64,000 nucleotides of DNA from Arenibacter palladensis (lineage in GTDB: Bacteria > Bacteroidota > Bacteroidia > Flavobacteriales > Flavobacteriaceae), in NCBI RefSeq assembly GCF_900129275.1, contig NZ_FQUX01000011.1, forward strand, positions 91,374 through 155,373, in the 5' to 3' direction. Below, piece after piece: positions 53,664 through 61,380 of this stretch (position 1 is the stretch's first letter; every line of letters begins with the position of its first letter). The position numbers were made by a program, and so were the translations under genes. The notes under the pieces are model-generated. The model was given only the letters and a program-made list of their open reading frames with translations. It had not been told where the DNA came from and did no database searches.

Positions 53664-54076
53664 TATTAATTAAGTTTTAGGTTCCCTATAAAGTTTGAAA
53701 ATGGGTAAGGGCGATATTTTGCCTTAGAAATCCCTTTATGGGAATCCAATATAAGGATTTATTGGTGGGTTTTTTGAATAAGAATCGAACAAAATTCAAT
53801 GTTCCGGAGACAAAGTCAACCTTTTAATTCAACCTCATGGCAAATAAAAATCCGAGAATTGGGGATATGCTATTTTGGGCCAAGAATTTTAAAAATCATA
53901 TAAATTTTCAGGGAATCGGCTGATGATTTTATATAAATGGCCAACCGACTTTTTGTAAACATTTTAATTTTTAAAATGTTAAATTTTAATAAGGGTATGT
54001 AAAAATTTTCTCTTGTTTTTAACCCTGATAGTTCTTCTTTTAAAATTCCAATGGCTTCCTACATGGAATTTAATTC
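53664..54076. other. AT-rich intergenic region with one perfect hairpin
   Basis: No gene seen. A perfect 10-bp stem AACATTTTAA (53958-53967) / TTAAAATGTT (53971-53980) with a TTT loop lies in very AT-rich DNA. No clear promoter box faces either neighbour. Confidence 0.45.
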
Positions 54077-54361
54077 TTAATCATCATAGCTTATCCGGTC
54101 TCGTATACCGCCACTCTCTCGATGAATAATGACATCGGCCTTGTGTTTTCTAGCTAAACTTTTGGCCTTGCGTATGGCCGTGCTCTGTTTTCGATGTTTA
54201 CTGGTTATACGTTGGTTGCCTTCGCGACGTACAGCCCAACCTTCCTCATAGGGAACCACATGGTGGTGCCAAGTTCTGCCTCGTTTGCTTTGTTGCGAGC
54301 TGTTAAAAAAGACTTCCAAAAGCTCAACAAGGGTTCGTATCCAAGATTTGACGTTCGACAT
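54077..54361 (-). CDS. DUF2188 domain protein
   Basis: A 94-residue protein whose last two thirds match DUF2188: HHHVVPYEEGWAVRREGNQRITSKHRKQSTAIRKAKSLARKHKADVIIHRESGGIRDRISYDD. The pattern His-Val-Val-Pro...Gly-Trp-Ala-Val-Arg, then the basic helix and the IIHRxxGGIRDRISY ending are typical. Function is unknown; the strongly basic core suggests nucleic-acid contact, which is inference. Members are common in genomic islands and on plasmids. It lies next to the ssrA locus, on the same strand. Confidence 0.85.
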   Translation of the reverse strand: MSNVKSWIRTLVELLEVFFNSSQQSKRGRTWHHHVVPYEEGWAVRREGNQRITSKHRKQSTAIRKAKSLARKHKADVIIHRESGGIRDRISYDD

Positions 54362-54606
54362 ATTCGATTATTGTTGTTCCGAAGATACCATTATTTCTAG
54401 TTTTCCGATTTATGAAAATGAATCGGTGCAGCTCACGGAAATAGTTAGAGTGTATATTTTGGTGATGGAGCGAGCTGGCGCGCTGGCCATTGAATCCTAG
54501 AGGGTAACTAATTTTTTCATAGGGATTACCTTCGGTTTTCCCTAATGGTTTCTGTACTGCAAGTACAACTGCCTGACTTTTCAAGACAGTTGCCCAAAAA
54601 CAACAA

Positions 54607-54663
54607 AACCCAATCAAGTAAACTTGTTGGGTTATGTTATTATAATCCACAACGTAGTTGTGG
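54607..54663. repeat. Two consecutive hairpins beyond ssrA
   Basis: The first spans 54607-54633 (AACCCAA with TTGGGTT, inner CAAG/CTTG). The second, 54647-54663, is a perfect 7-bp stem CCACAAC/GTTGTGG with a GTA loop. They lie between the DUF2188 gene and the ssrA terminator and end 5 bp before the partial ssrA repeat. Confidence 0.6.
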
Positions 54664-54667
54664 GTGA

Positions 54668-54682
54668 TCGTGGAGCCGGAGG
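54668..54682. repeat. 15-bp direct repeat of the ssrA 3' end (att-like)
   Basis: TCGTGGAGCCGGAGG at 54668-54682 is identical to 54821-54835, the 3' acceptor arm of tmRNA. The next bases (ATT...) are partly similar. Genomic islands that integrate at the 3' end of ssrA leave such repeats; no integrase is seen between or beside them. Confidence 0.55.
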
Positions 54683-54715
54683 ATTACATATCCCTAATTC
54701 TCGCAATGTTGCAAA

Positions 54716-54743
54716 TAAAAATACCCATTGTTATCACAATGGG
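54716..54743 (-). terminator. ssrA terminator
   Basis: A perfect 8-bp stem CCCATTGT/ACAATGGG (54724-54743) with a TATC loop, followed on the minus strand by TATTTTTATTT. Confidence 0.8.
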
Positions 54744-54756
54744 CATCCTAACGTGT

Positions 54757-54817
54757 TCAAAAATACTCAAGCCAGCTTGGCATTTTCTCATGCCTTTAGT
54801 CTGCTGCGTATTTTTGA
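54757..54817 (-). promoter_or_regulatory. Secondary stem in the ssrA 3' trailer
   Basis: TCAAAAATAC (54757-54766) pairs with GTATTTTTGA (54808-54817), enclosing an inner GGCAT/ATGCC hairpin. It starts 7 bases past the mature tmRNA end and may be an RNA-processing or first termination signal. Confidence 0.5.
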
Positions 54818-54823
54818 GTGTCG

Positions 54824-55219
54824 TGGAGCCGGAGGGATTCGAACCCTCGTCCAAACAAGCAATTACAATGCCTTCTACATGCTTAGTTCCTAATTGATTT
54901 TCGATGTGCACCTGACTAGAAACAGCCTAATACACACTTATCTTCTTAAGTTTTGGTGATAGTGCCGAAGCTTCACTACCCTTGTGTTGACTTTGATGGT
55001 GCTTCTGAAAGGGACGCCGTCAACAAGGGCTTCCCAGAAACATCTCGCTTCCCTACCTTGTAGGGACGAGGCTAAATCCTACTATGATTCGGATTAAGCG
55101 GCAAGAGCGTAATTATTTTCGCCAATTAAAAAGTGTGGAAAATGAGATTAACGAGCTGTAGCCCAGCGCTCGGCATGCTTACATTCCAATTGGTCTCGCT
55201 GTCAAAACCAGTCGGCCCC
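54824..55219 (-). ncRNA. ssrA: Transfer-messenger RNA (tmRNA)
   Basis: About 396 nt. It rescues stalled ribosomes with SmpB. The 5' end GGGGCCGACTGGTTTTGACAG (55219 downward) pairs with the 3' acceptor arm ending CGGCTCC plus discriminator A at 54824. CCA is not encoded and must be added. The T arm with GGTTCGAATCC is just inside. The tag frame runs from the resume codon GGC at 55123 to TAA at 55094 and reads GENNYALAA, the flavobacterial type (AGENNYALAA after the charged alanine). The pseudoknot region fills the rest. It has a terminator at 54716-54743; a weak -10-like TATCTC lies just upstream, next to a hairpin. Confidence 0.97.
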
Positions 55220-55231
55220 TTCAATGAGATA

Positions 55232-55342
55232 GGCATGCTGTGCATGCCGTTATCGAACCTGCCTGCCGGCAGGCAGGTTGAATCCCGCCACCGGCGGGAT
55301 CTTTTATCAAACCTGCCTAATCCTAGGATAAAGCCAGGTTTG
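55232..55342. repeat. Cascade of four palindromes upstream of ssrA
   Basis: In order: GGCATGC-TGT-GCATGCC (55232-55248); a 24-base perfect palindrome centred at 55267/55268 (AACCTGCCTGCC and its complement); ATCCCGCC-ACC-GGCGGGAT (55282-55300); and TCAAACCTG/CAGGTTTGA (55307-55342) enclosing ATCCTAGGAT. The GC-rich CCTGCC units look like the dispersed palindromic elements of flavobacteria whose translation gives LPAGRQV-type peptides. One 11-mer is shared with 1661-1671. Confidence 0.75.
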
Positions 55343-55401
55343 ATTCCGCTATCCGCAGAAATATTCTCTCATCTTTTTTTTCAATGAACTATGTAATCTT
55401 T

Positions 55402-55565
55402 TCTTGGGCGTTCCCTTTTTTTTCTCCTGCAAGGTTTTCAAAACCTTGTAGGTGTCAAAAAAAGGTCGGGCTATCGGCTATATTTTTTTTTGATTTCGTT
55501 CCCGCACTGCAAAGTACAGGGAAAAATCAAAAAAAGATGCCGCCTCTATCCCTAACGCGGTCGCC
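55402..55565. ncRNA. Structured conserved-looking intergenic element next to ssrA
   Basis: Short GC-rich core blocks (TTGGGCGTTCCC, GGTCGGGCTATCGGCTATA, GATGCCGCCTCTATCCCTAACGCG) alternate with two variable hairpins: 55426-55452 (CCTGCAAGGTT with AACCTTGTAGG) and a long stem at about 55484-55537 (TTTTTTTGATTT..TTCCC with GGGAAAAATC...). I have an impression of the same core blocks between genes of many Bacteroidota, often near ssrA. Whether it is an RNA or a DNA repeat is not known to me. Apparent small proteins in it are artefacts. Confidence 0.5.
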
Positions 55566-55666
55566 AAAGGTACTCCAAAAACTATTCCAAAAAAAGTTTT
55601 GCTAGTCAACTTGTCATGTGTTATATTTATAACTTTATTAGCGCATATAGTTATAAAATTATATTT

Positions 55667-56890
55667 ATGAAATTTGGGATTATAAGGGAACGAAAAAATC
55701 CACCCGATCGTAGAGTGGTCCTAACACCGGATGCCTGCACAAAAATACTCGACAAATTCCCGGAAGCGGAAATTGTGGTCGAACCTTCCCCGATACGGGT
55801 TTTTTCGGATCTGGAATATGGGGAAAAAGGCTTTCCAGTAAAGTCGGAAATGGAAAAATGCGATGTACTGATCGGGGTAAAGGAAGTACCTATAGCGGAT
55901 TTGATTCCCAATAAAAAATATTTCTTCTTTTCCCATACTATTAAAAAGCAGCCCTATAATAGAAATTTACTTAGGGCGATATTGGAAAAGAATATTGAAT
56001 TGTACGATCATGAAGTCATCACAGGTACTAAAGGACAGCGTTTGGTGGCATTTGGGAGGTATGCGGGAATTGTAGGGGCCTATAATGGTTTAAGGGCGTA
56101 CGGACTTAAATTCGGTTTGTTTCAGTTGCCAAAAGCGGAGACTTTGGCGGACCAGCAGGCATTGATTTCGGAACTCAGAAGGGTGAAATTGCCAAATATT
56201 AAAATTCTCCTTACGGGTCGGGGAAGGGTAGGCAATGGCGCCAAAGAAATGCTGGATGCCATGGAAATCAAAAAAGTAGGAGTGACCGATTATCTGAATA
56301 AAACATTTGAAGAACCGGTATATTGCCAGATTGATGCTTCGGAATACAATAAGCGCAAAGATGGGGTAAGAGGTAATAAGGCCGATTTTTTTGCCCATCC
56401 CGAGGAATACAAGTCCAACTTCTTTCGTTTTGCCAAAGTGACCGATTTTTATATTGCGGGTCATTTTTACGGAGACGGTGCACCTTACCTTTTTACACGG
56501 GAAGATGCCAAGCATCCACAATTTAATTTAAAGGTCGTGGCAGATGTTAGTTGCGATATAGATGGGCCCGTGGCCTCTACAATTAGGCCCAGTACCATAG
56601 CAGATCCCATTTATGGCTATGACCCCCTCACCGAAACGGAAGTGGATTTTAAGGACCCCCATGCCATTGCCGTTATGGCCGTTGATAATTTGCCTTGCGA
56701 GTTGCCTAGGGATGCCAGTATAGGTTTTGGCGACGCTTTTGTAAAATATGTGATCCCTGCATTTTTTAACGGGGATGCGGACGGAGTTTTGGAACGCGCA
56801 AGAATGACTAAGAACGGAAAGCTTACCAAAAGATTCGCCTATTTGCAGGATTATGTGGACGGCGAAAGGGTAGTGAACAGTAATCAGTGA
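55667..56890 (+). CDS. Saccharopine/alanine dehydrogenase-like NAD(P) oxidoreductase
   Basis: A 407-residue enzyme of the alanine dehydrogenase/saccharopine dehydrogenase (Lys1-like) fold. The N-terminal FGIIRERKNPPDRRVVLTPDAC with IVVEPSPIRVFSDLEYG and DVLIGVKEVP are the family's substrate-domain motifs. HTIKKQPYNRNLLRAILEKNIELYDHE follows, and a Rossmann site IKILLTGRGRVGNGAKEML lies near residue 195. YGDGAPYLFTREDAKHPQF and VVADVSCDIDGPVASTIRPSTIADPIYGYDP match saccharopine dehydrogenase-like enzymes. It probably uses NAD for an amino-acid to oxo-acid reaction; the substrate is uncertain. I start at the ATG opening the first beta strand; an in-frame ATG at 55616 adds 17 unlikely residues. 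Confidence 0.85.
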   Translation: MKFGIIRERKNPPDRRVVLTPDACTKILDKFPEAEIVVEPSPIRVFSDLEYGEKGFPVKSEMEKCDVLIGVKEVPIADLIPNKKYFFFSHTIKKQPYNRNLLRAILEKNIELYDHEVITGTKGQRLVAFGRYAGIVGAYNGLRAYGLKFGLFQLPKAETLADQQALISELRRVKLPNIKILLTGRGRVGNGAKEMLDAMEIKKVGVTDYLNKTFEEPVYCQIDASEYNKRKDGVRGNKADFFAHPEEYKSNFFRFAKVTDFYIAGHFYGDGAPYLFTREDAKHPQFNLKVVADVSCDIDGPVASTIRPSTIADPIYGYDPLTETEVDFKDPHAIAVMAVDNLPCELPRDASIGFGDAFVKYVIPAFFNGDADGVLERARMTKNGKLTKRFAYLQDYVDGERVVNSNQ

Positions 56891-56951
56891 ACATGCAGTA
56901 AGCTATTAAAATCGGTAATTAAACCATTTGTGGATTAAATGGGACCGTTAT

Positions 56952-58067
56952 TTATTCCACTTTAATAGTCCACTCTATCATTGGATGTATTTTTGGAGCA
57001 GTGTAAGCCCCTAAGGCCTCAAGTTTTAGTACTAAGGTATTCAGCTTTTCCAAGGTTTTGATTTTTAAGATTTTCGTATCTCCGGCAGAAATCCCAAATA
57101 CGGGAGAGCTGTCGTAAAAGGTGTAGCCCATTGCATTCTCAAACAATAGATCGCTACTTGATATGTTCTTGAGTTCCACTTCCAAAACCTGTGTTTTTCC
57201 AATATATTCTGCTTTCACAATTTCAATACTGGTCTGCAATAATGGTTTTAGGTATTCGGCTTTTCCAACCAATAGTTCGTTATAAACGGCAACCGTTCTA
57301 CCTGCAAAAAGTGCCTCCTTTAATCCTTCAATGCTCTTTTCTTTGGCAAATACCAAGGTAATGGGCCTATGGTTTCCTTTTTGGGTATAGCTCCAATCTA
57401 TTAATCCGTGAATGTCACTGGTTCCCATAATGGTTAAATTGTTTTCAAGGGCCAGGGCAAGTGATTCTTCGGAATAATCCACAGTATTAATGACTTCAAT
57501 ACCGTGCAATTCACCTTTTTTAATGCGCTCTTTTTGGAAATCACTGAGGATAGGGGTTCCGGCCGGACTTTGGGCATACCAAGCGGGATGGTTCCAAAAT
57601 ACAAAGGCATTTTGCTTCTTTGCCGTGCTAAAGGCATCCTTGGCATCTTCATGCAATAATTCATTGGCATCGGTAATAAAAATGGCATTGTTATGTCCAA
57701 CAGGAGCAGAACGTGTTATTTCAGAACCTGGGATTATTAAAAGATCGTGTTCCTTGGCTTCCTCCATGGCCAAATGGTAGGCCCGATTACGATCCGGATG
57801 TGGTATATCCTCTTTATGGGGCTGGTATTCCAAATGTTCTGTAAGGGATATGGCATCCAAGTTTTCCCGCAGTGCTTCCTCCACTCTTATTGTTGGCCAA
57901 ACCTTGCCATCGGAAAATACACTGTGCATGTGTAAATCGGTTTTCAAGGTAACGTATCCATCTATGTTGGGGTAGGACAGCGGCTGTGCCCCGGAATGTG
58001 AATGGGTTTGGGCGCTTAAGCCTAGGAAAGTGAATAGCAACGCCAAGGTTCCAATGGTATTTTTCAT
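56952..58067 (-). CDS. PHP-domain phosphodiesterase, secreted (Sb-PDE-like)
   Basis: About 371 residues with a signal peptide (MKNTIGTLALLFTFLGLSAQ). The polymerase-and-histidinol-phosphatase domain shows metal ligands in DLHMHSVFSDGKVWP (D44, H46, H48), ISLTEHLEYQPHKEDIPHPDRNRAY, LLIIPGSEITR, FVFWNHPAWY and IMGTSDIHGLIDW. The set fits the Sb-PDE type of phosphodiesterases described from Sphingobium, acting on phosphodiesters in the periplasm or outside. The exact substrate is inferred only. The ATG at 58067 follows a -7 box by 16 bp; the upstream in-frame start at 58130 would precede it. Confidence 0.85.
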   Translation of the reverse strand: MKNTIGTLALLFTFLGLSAQTHSHSGAQPLSYPNIDGYVTLKTDLHMHSVFSDGKVWPTIRVEEALRENLDAISLTEHLEYQPHKEDIPHPDRNRAYHLAMEEAKEHDLLIIPGSEITRSAPVGHNNAIFITDANELLHEDAKDAFSTAKKQNAFVFWNHPAWYAQSPAGTPILSDFQKERIKKGELHGIEVINTVDYSEESLALALENNLTIMGTSDIHGLIDWSYTQKGNHRPITLVFAKEKSIEGLKEALFAGRTVAVYNELLVGKAEYLKPLLQTSIEIVKAEYIGKTQVLEVELKNISSSDLLFENAMGYTFYDSSPVFGISAGDTKILKIKTLEKLNTLVLKLEALGAYTAPKIHPMIEWTIKVE

Positions 58068-58082
58068 TTTGGTTGTTTTTTT

Positions 58083-58090
58083 CAAAAATA
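58083..58090 (-). promoter_or_regulatory. Predicted -7 box for the PHP phosphodiesterase
   Basis: Reads TATTTTTG on the minus strand, 16 bases before the chosen ATG. Confidence 0.55.
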
Positions 58091-58160
58091 ATGGATCGGA
58101 TACCTTGAAAATAAAGAAAAATATGTTCATTTGGTTAAGAAAAGGTAAATTAAGTCTATC

Positions 58161-58520
58161 ATGAATCCAGCAGAAGAATATATCCTTAATCAGTCAGAGC
58201 CATATAGGGGCATTCTATTGTACCTCCAAGCGTTCATTGAAGGTACCATTCCAGGTGTGGAGTTAAAATTTAAATATAAGATCCCTTTTTACTACATCAA
58301 CGGCAAGCCTTACTGCTATTTAAACCAAAGCAAGGATTATGTGGATCTGGGGTTTTGGAACGCGGCCCATTTAACTGTGCATTTGGAGCATATGAACACA
58401 GAAGGGCGAAAAATGATGAAATCCCTTCGTTACAAATCCTTGGAAGACATTGATACTACCGTTCTAAAGGAAATCCTGGCGGATGCCTATAGCGTTAAGG
58501 ATAGAAAATTTTGGAAATAA
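58161..58520 (+). CDS. DUF1801 family protein
   Basis: A 119-residue cytoplasmic protein of the DUF1801 (YdhG-like) group. Family marks: AEEYILNQSEPYRGILLYLQAFIEGTIPGVELKFKYKIPFYYINGKPYCYLNQSKDYVDLGFW, then the HLTVHLEHMNTEGRKMMKSLRY segment and the C-terminal KEILADAYSV. The fold is the iron-sulfur-scaffold-like FT family seen in small proteins of unknown function. Single gene, convergent with the sulfatase. Confidence 0.85.
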   Translation: MNPAEEYILNQSEPYRGILLYLQAFIEGTIPGVELKFKYKIPFYYINGKPYCYLNQSKDYVDLGFWNAAHLTVHLEHMNTEGRKMMKSLRYKSLEDIDTTVLKEILADAYSVKDRKFWK

Positions 58521-58590
58521 AATCAACCAAAAAAAATAACAATTGGTTGTATGATATTTACGCGAATTCCCCCTCATTTTGTCAAATTTA

Positions 58591-58615
58591 ACTGACCACT
58601 GACCACTGACCACTG
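58591..58615. repeat. Short tandem repeat ACTGACC
   Basis: Three and a half copies of ACTGACC end two bases before the sulfatase stop codon, between convergent genes. Looks like a simple-sequence repeat. Confidence 0.75.
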
Positions 58616-58616
58616 T

Positions 58617-60224
58617 TTACTCCTCTATCAACCCCTTGTCCTTATACAGTTGAATGTACTGATTGCTCAGTGAATCGGAATCCTTGTATTTTTTCCTTAG
58701 TCCATTAAGTTTATCCTTCAATTCGGATACTACTTGGGCATAATCTGGATCGTTAAATACATTGTTTAGTTCCTGCGGGTCTTTTGCGCGATCATAGAGT
58801 TCCCATACATCTACATCGTAATAAAAGTGTATTAATTTAAACTCCTTGGTGGCAATACCATAGTGACGTTTTACAGCATGTTCCGCTGGATATTCGTAAT
58901 AGTGGTAATAAACGGCGTCCCTATCCCATTTTTCCTTTTCCCCTTTTAGTAATGGTACTAGGCTTTTTCCTTGCATATCTTCAGGAGCTGTTACCCCGGC
59001 AACTTCCAAAAAGGTCTGGGCAAAATCCAAGTTCTGAACCATTTCATCCTCTGTAGTTCCTGGAGTTATTACATTTGGCCATTTTATAAGTAGTGGCGTT
59101 TTAAAAGATTCATTGTACATAAACCTTTTGTCGAACCAGCCATGCTCCCCTAAGTAAAAGCCTTGATCGGAGGTATATATCACTATAGTGTTTTGGGTAA
59201 GTCCTTCATTATCCAAATAATCCAACACCCTTCCTACATTTTCATCAACCGCAGCAATAGTTCCCAAATAATCCTGCATATACCGTTGGTATTTCCAAAC
59301 CATTAGGGTAGAATCGTTCATATTGCCGTATTCTTTTTTAAAGGCTTCGTTAATGGGCCCGTATACTTTGTCCCATTCAGCTCTCTGTTCTGGATTAAAT
59401 TTATTTAGGCCTCCTATGCCCAAATGTTCCTCAATATTTAATTCTTCCAGTACTTCATCCGTTATTTTAAGGTCATAACGTAGCGTCATATGTTTAAGGA
59501 TGTTCATCTCTGCAGGACCGGCCGTAGTTTCACGCGTGGCATAATCGTCGAACAAAGTAGCTGGTAAGGGGTAGGTGTTTTTTGTAAATTCTTTGTAATG
59601 CCTTGGTGCTGGCATCCAGGACCTGTGTGGCGCCTTATGCAAATACATCAACATAAAGGGTTTTTCGGCATCCCTACGGTTTTGTAGCCAATCCAAGGTG
59701 AGGTCCGTGGTAATATCGGTAACATAACCTGTAACAATGGTGTCCCCGGTTGCTGTAATAAAGCGGGGGTTGTAATAATCTCCCTGTCCTGGCAGTATTT
59801 TAAATTCATCGAAACCCTTGGGGTTGTTGCCAAAATGCAGTTTCCCGAACATTGCGGTCTGGTAGCCTGCCTTTTGCAACAATTGCGGAAAGGTAACATT
59901 GGTAGTATCAAAAGGGGAAATGTTATCTATTTTACCGTTAATGTGGCTGTGTTTTCCTGTCAGGATAACAGCACGTGATGGGGCACAAATGGAATTGGTA
60001 ACACTTGCATTGGTAAAGAGCATACCTTCCTTGGCAATCCTGTCTATATTGGGGGTCCTAATGAGCTTGTCATCATAGGCACTAATGGCCTGATAAGCAT
60101 GGTCATCGGACATTATGAATACTATATTAGGTTTCTTTGGGGCCAAATCCTTGGCATCTTGCTTACAACTTGTTATTAGTATAAATAATCCTGCAAAAGC
60201 GATTGTTAAAAATGTGGGCTTCAT
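58617..60224 (-). CDS. Family S1 sulfatase lipoprotein
   Basis: A 535-residue lipoprotein (signal MKPTFLTIAFAGLFILITSC). The formylglycine sulfatase core is complete: KPNIVFIMSDDHAYQAI with metal ligands D40 and D41, then NSICAPSRAVILTGKHSH with Cys80 to be converted to formylglycine, followed by TAMFGKLHFG, KPFMLMYLHKAPHRSW, TIVIYTSDQGFYLGEHGWFDKRFMYNESFKTPL and YDRAKDPQELNN. CAPSR fits the aerobic-maturase motif C-x-P-S/x-R. It removes sulfate esters from a glycan; the S1 subfamily cannot be fixed by eye, though the GlcNAc-6-sulfatase type is plausible. It fits marine or host-glycan use together with the uronate locus. Monocistronic. Confidence 0.93.
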   Translation of the reverse strand: MKPTFLTIAFAGLFILITSCKQDAKDLAPKKPNIVFIMSDDHAYQAISAYDDKLIRTPNIDRIAKEGMLFTNASVTNSICAPSRAVILTGKHSHINGKIDNISPFDTTNVTFPQLLQKAGYQTAMFGKLHFGNNPKGFDEFKILPGQGDYYNPRFITATGDTIVTGYVTDITTDLTLDWLQNRRDAEKPFMLMYLHKAPHRSWMPAPRHYKEFTKNTYPLPATLFDDYATRETTAGPAEMNILKHMTLRYDLKITDEVLEELNIEEHLGIGGLNKFNPEQRAEWDKVYGPINEAFKKEYGNMNDSTLMVWKYQRYMQDYLGTIAAVDENVGRVLDYLDNEGLTQNTIVIYTSDQGFYLGEHGWFDKRFMYNESFKTPLLIKWPNVITPGTTEDEMVQNLDFAQTFLEVAGVTAPEDMQGKSLVPLLKGEKEKWDRDAVYYHYYEYPAEHAVKRHYGIATKEFKLIHFYYDVDVWELYDRAKDPQELNNVFNDPDYAQVVSELKDKLNGLRKKYKDSDSLSNQYIQLYKDKGLIEE

Positions 60225-60316
60225 GTAACTTGTAATATGGTCTAAAATTAAAGGGTAAAAATAGGATTTTGTTTTTGTAATACCAGTAATAGGCTAACTA
60301 TTTGTGGTTATAAAAA

Positions 60317-60342
60317 AATGCCGCACAGACCTGTGCGGCATT
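60317..60342 (-). terminator. kdsA terminator
   Basis: A perfect 12-bp stem AATGCCGCACAG/CTGTGCGGCATT with a 2-base spacer, followed by T residues on the minus strand. It lies 40 bases past the kdsA stop. Confidence 0.85.
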
Positions 60343-60382
60343 CAATAATATATGTTTAACGCTTTTGGGTGTTAAATGTGAA

Positions 60383-61201
60383 TTATAAGGAATTTACAGT
60401 CTTGCGTATGGCCACTAAATTGGTCAGTAATTTTTCAAGATGATCCAAATGCAGCATATTGGCACCGTCACTTTTGGCATTGGCAGGGTCAAAATGGGTC
60501 TCCATAAAAATTCCATCGGCCCCTGTAACAATTCCGGCACGGGCAATGGTCTCTATCATATCCGGTCTTCCCCCGGTTACCCCTGAAGACTGATTGGGTT
60601 GCTGCAGGGAATGGGTTACGTCCAAGACTACATGTGCATACTGCTTCATAGTTGGGATGCCACGGAAATCCACGATCATATCCTGGTAACCAAACATGGT
60701 GCCCCTGTCGGTGACCATAACCTGTTCATTGTTGGAATCCAAGACTTTTTGTACCGCATGCTTCATACTCTCAGGACTCATAAATTGCCCCTTTTTTAAA
60801 TTGACCACTTTTCCAGTCTCCGCCGCTGCCACTACCAGATCGGTCTGACGCACCAAAAAAGCAGGAATCTGCAATACATCTACATATTCAGCTGCCATAT
60901 GCGCATCAGATATTTCATGTATGTCCGTTATGGTGGGAACATTAAAGGTTTCGGAGACTTTTTTTAATATTTTCAAGGCCTTTTCATCGCCTATGCCCGT
61001 AAAGGAATCAACCCTACTGCGGTTGGCCTTTTTAAAACTTCCCTTAAAAACGTAAGGAATATTGAGTTTATCGGTAATGGAAACTACCTTTTCCGCTATG
61101 CGCATAGCCATTTCTTCCCCTTCAATGGCACAGGGGCCACAAAGTAGAAAAAAGTTGTTGCTTTTGGTGTGTTTTAGTTGAGGTATGAGTTCTAGATTCA
61201 T
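60383..61201 (-). CDS. kdsA: 3-deoxy-8-phosphooctulonate synthase
   Basis: A 272-residue TIM-barrel enzyme condensing phosphoenolpyruvate and arabinose 5-phosphate to Kdo-8-phosphate, needed for lipopolysaccharide core synthesis. Motifs: LLCGPCAIEGEEMAMRIAEKV, YVFKGSFKKANRSRVDSFTGIGDEKAL, VPTITDIHE, VDVLQIPAFLVRQTDLVVAAAETG, VMVTDRGTMFGYQDMIVDFRGIP, VVLDVTHSLQQP and MIETIARAGIVTGADGIFMETHFDP. The Cys in LLCGPCAIE is consistent with a metal-dependent form, but this is not certain by eye. Monocistronic, with promoter and terminator of its own. Confidence 0.96.
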   Translation of the reverse strand: MNLELIPQLKHTKSNNFFLLCGPCAIEGEEMAMRIAEKVVSITDKLNIPYVFKGSFKKANRSRVDSFTGIGDEKALKILKKVSETFNVPTITDIHEISDAHMAAEYVDVLQIPAFLVRQTDLVVAAAETGKVVNLKKGQFMSPESMKHAVQKVLDSNNEQVMVTDRGTMFGYQDMIVDFRGIPTMKQYAHVVLDVTHSLQQPNQSSGVTGGRPDMIETIARAGIVTGADGIFMETHFDPANAKSDGANMLHLDHLEKLLTNLVAIRKTVNSL

Positions 61202-61218
61202 CGATCTTAATTTTGGGG

Positions 61219-61226
61219 CAAAGATA
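61219..61226 (-). promoter_or_regulatory. Predicted -7 box for kdsA
   Basis: Reads TATCTTTG on the minus strand, 18 bases before the ATG; a TTTG lies 15 bases further upstream. Confidence 0.65.
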
Positions 61227-61380
61227 GGAATTTGAAGGCAGCAAATTATTCATTGACCATTCTTAAAGTGTTTTGGAGGTAGGTTAAAATTGTGATAATT
61301 CTGGGTTATCGAGTTACTCGGATGGCAACATAGTGGGATAATTGTTGTAAATTAAAGGGTTAATCAAAAAACAAGACATC

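Noticed and set aside
54624..55387. Small reading frames across the ssrA region on both strands
   Set aside because: They are antisense or out-of-frame readings of tmRNA and the palindromic repeats; one shows the LPAGRQV artefact peptide.
55384..55605. 73-codon frame in the hairpin element beside ssrA
   Set aside because: It follows the repeat core and hairpins, has no start context and no credible protein features.
58591..58615. ACTGACC repeats as a CRISPR-like or regulatory array
   Set aside because: Seven-base units without spacers; a simple tandem repeat.
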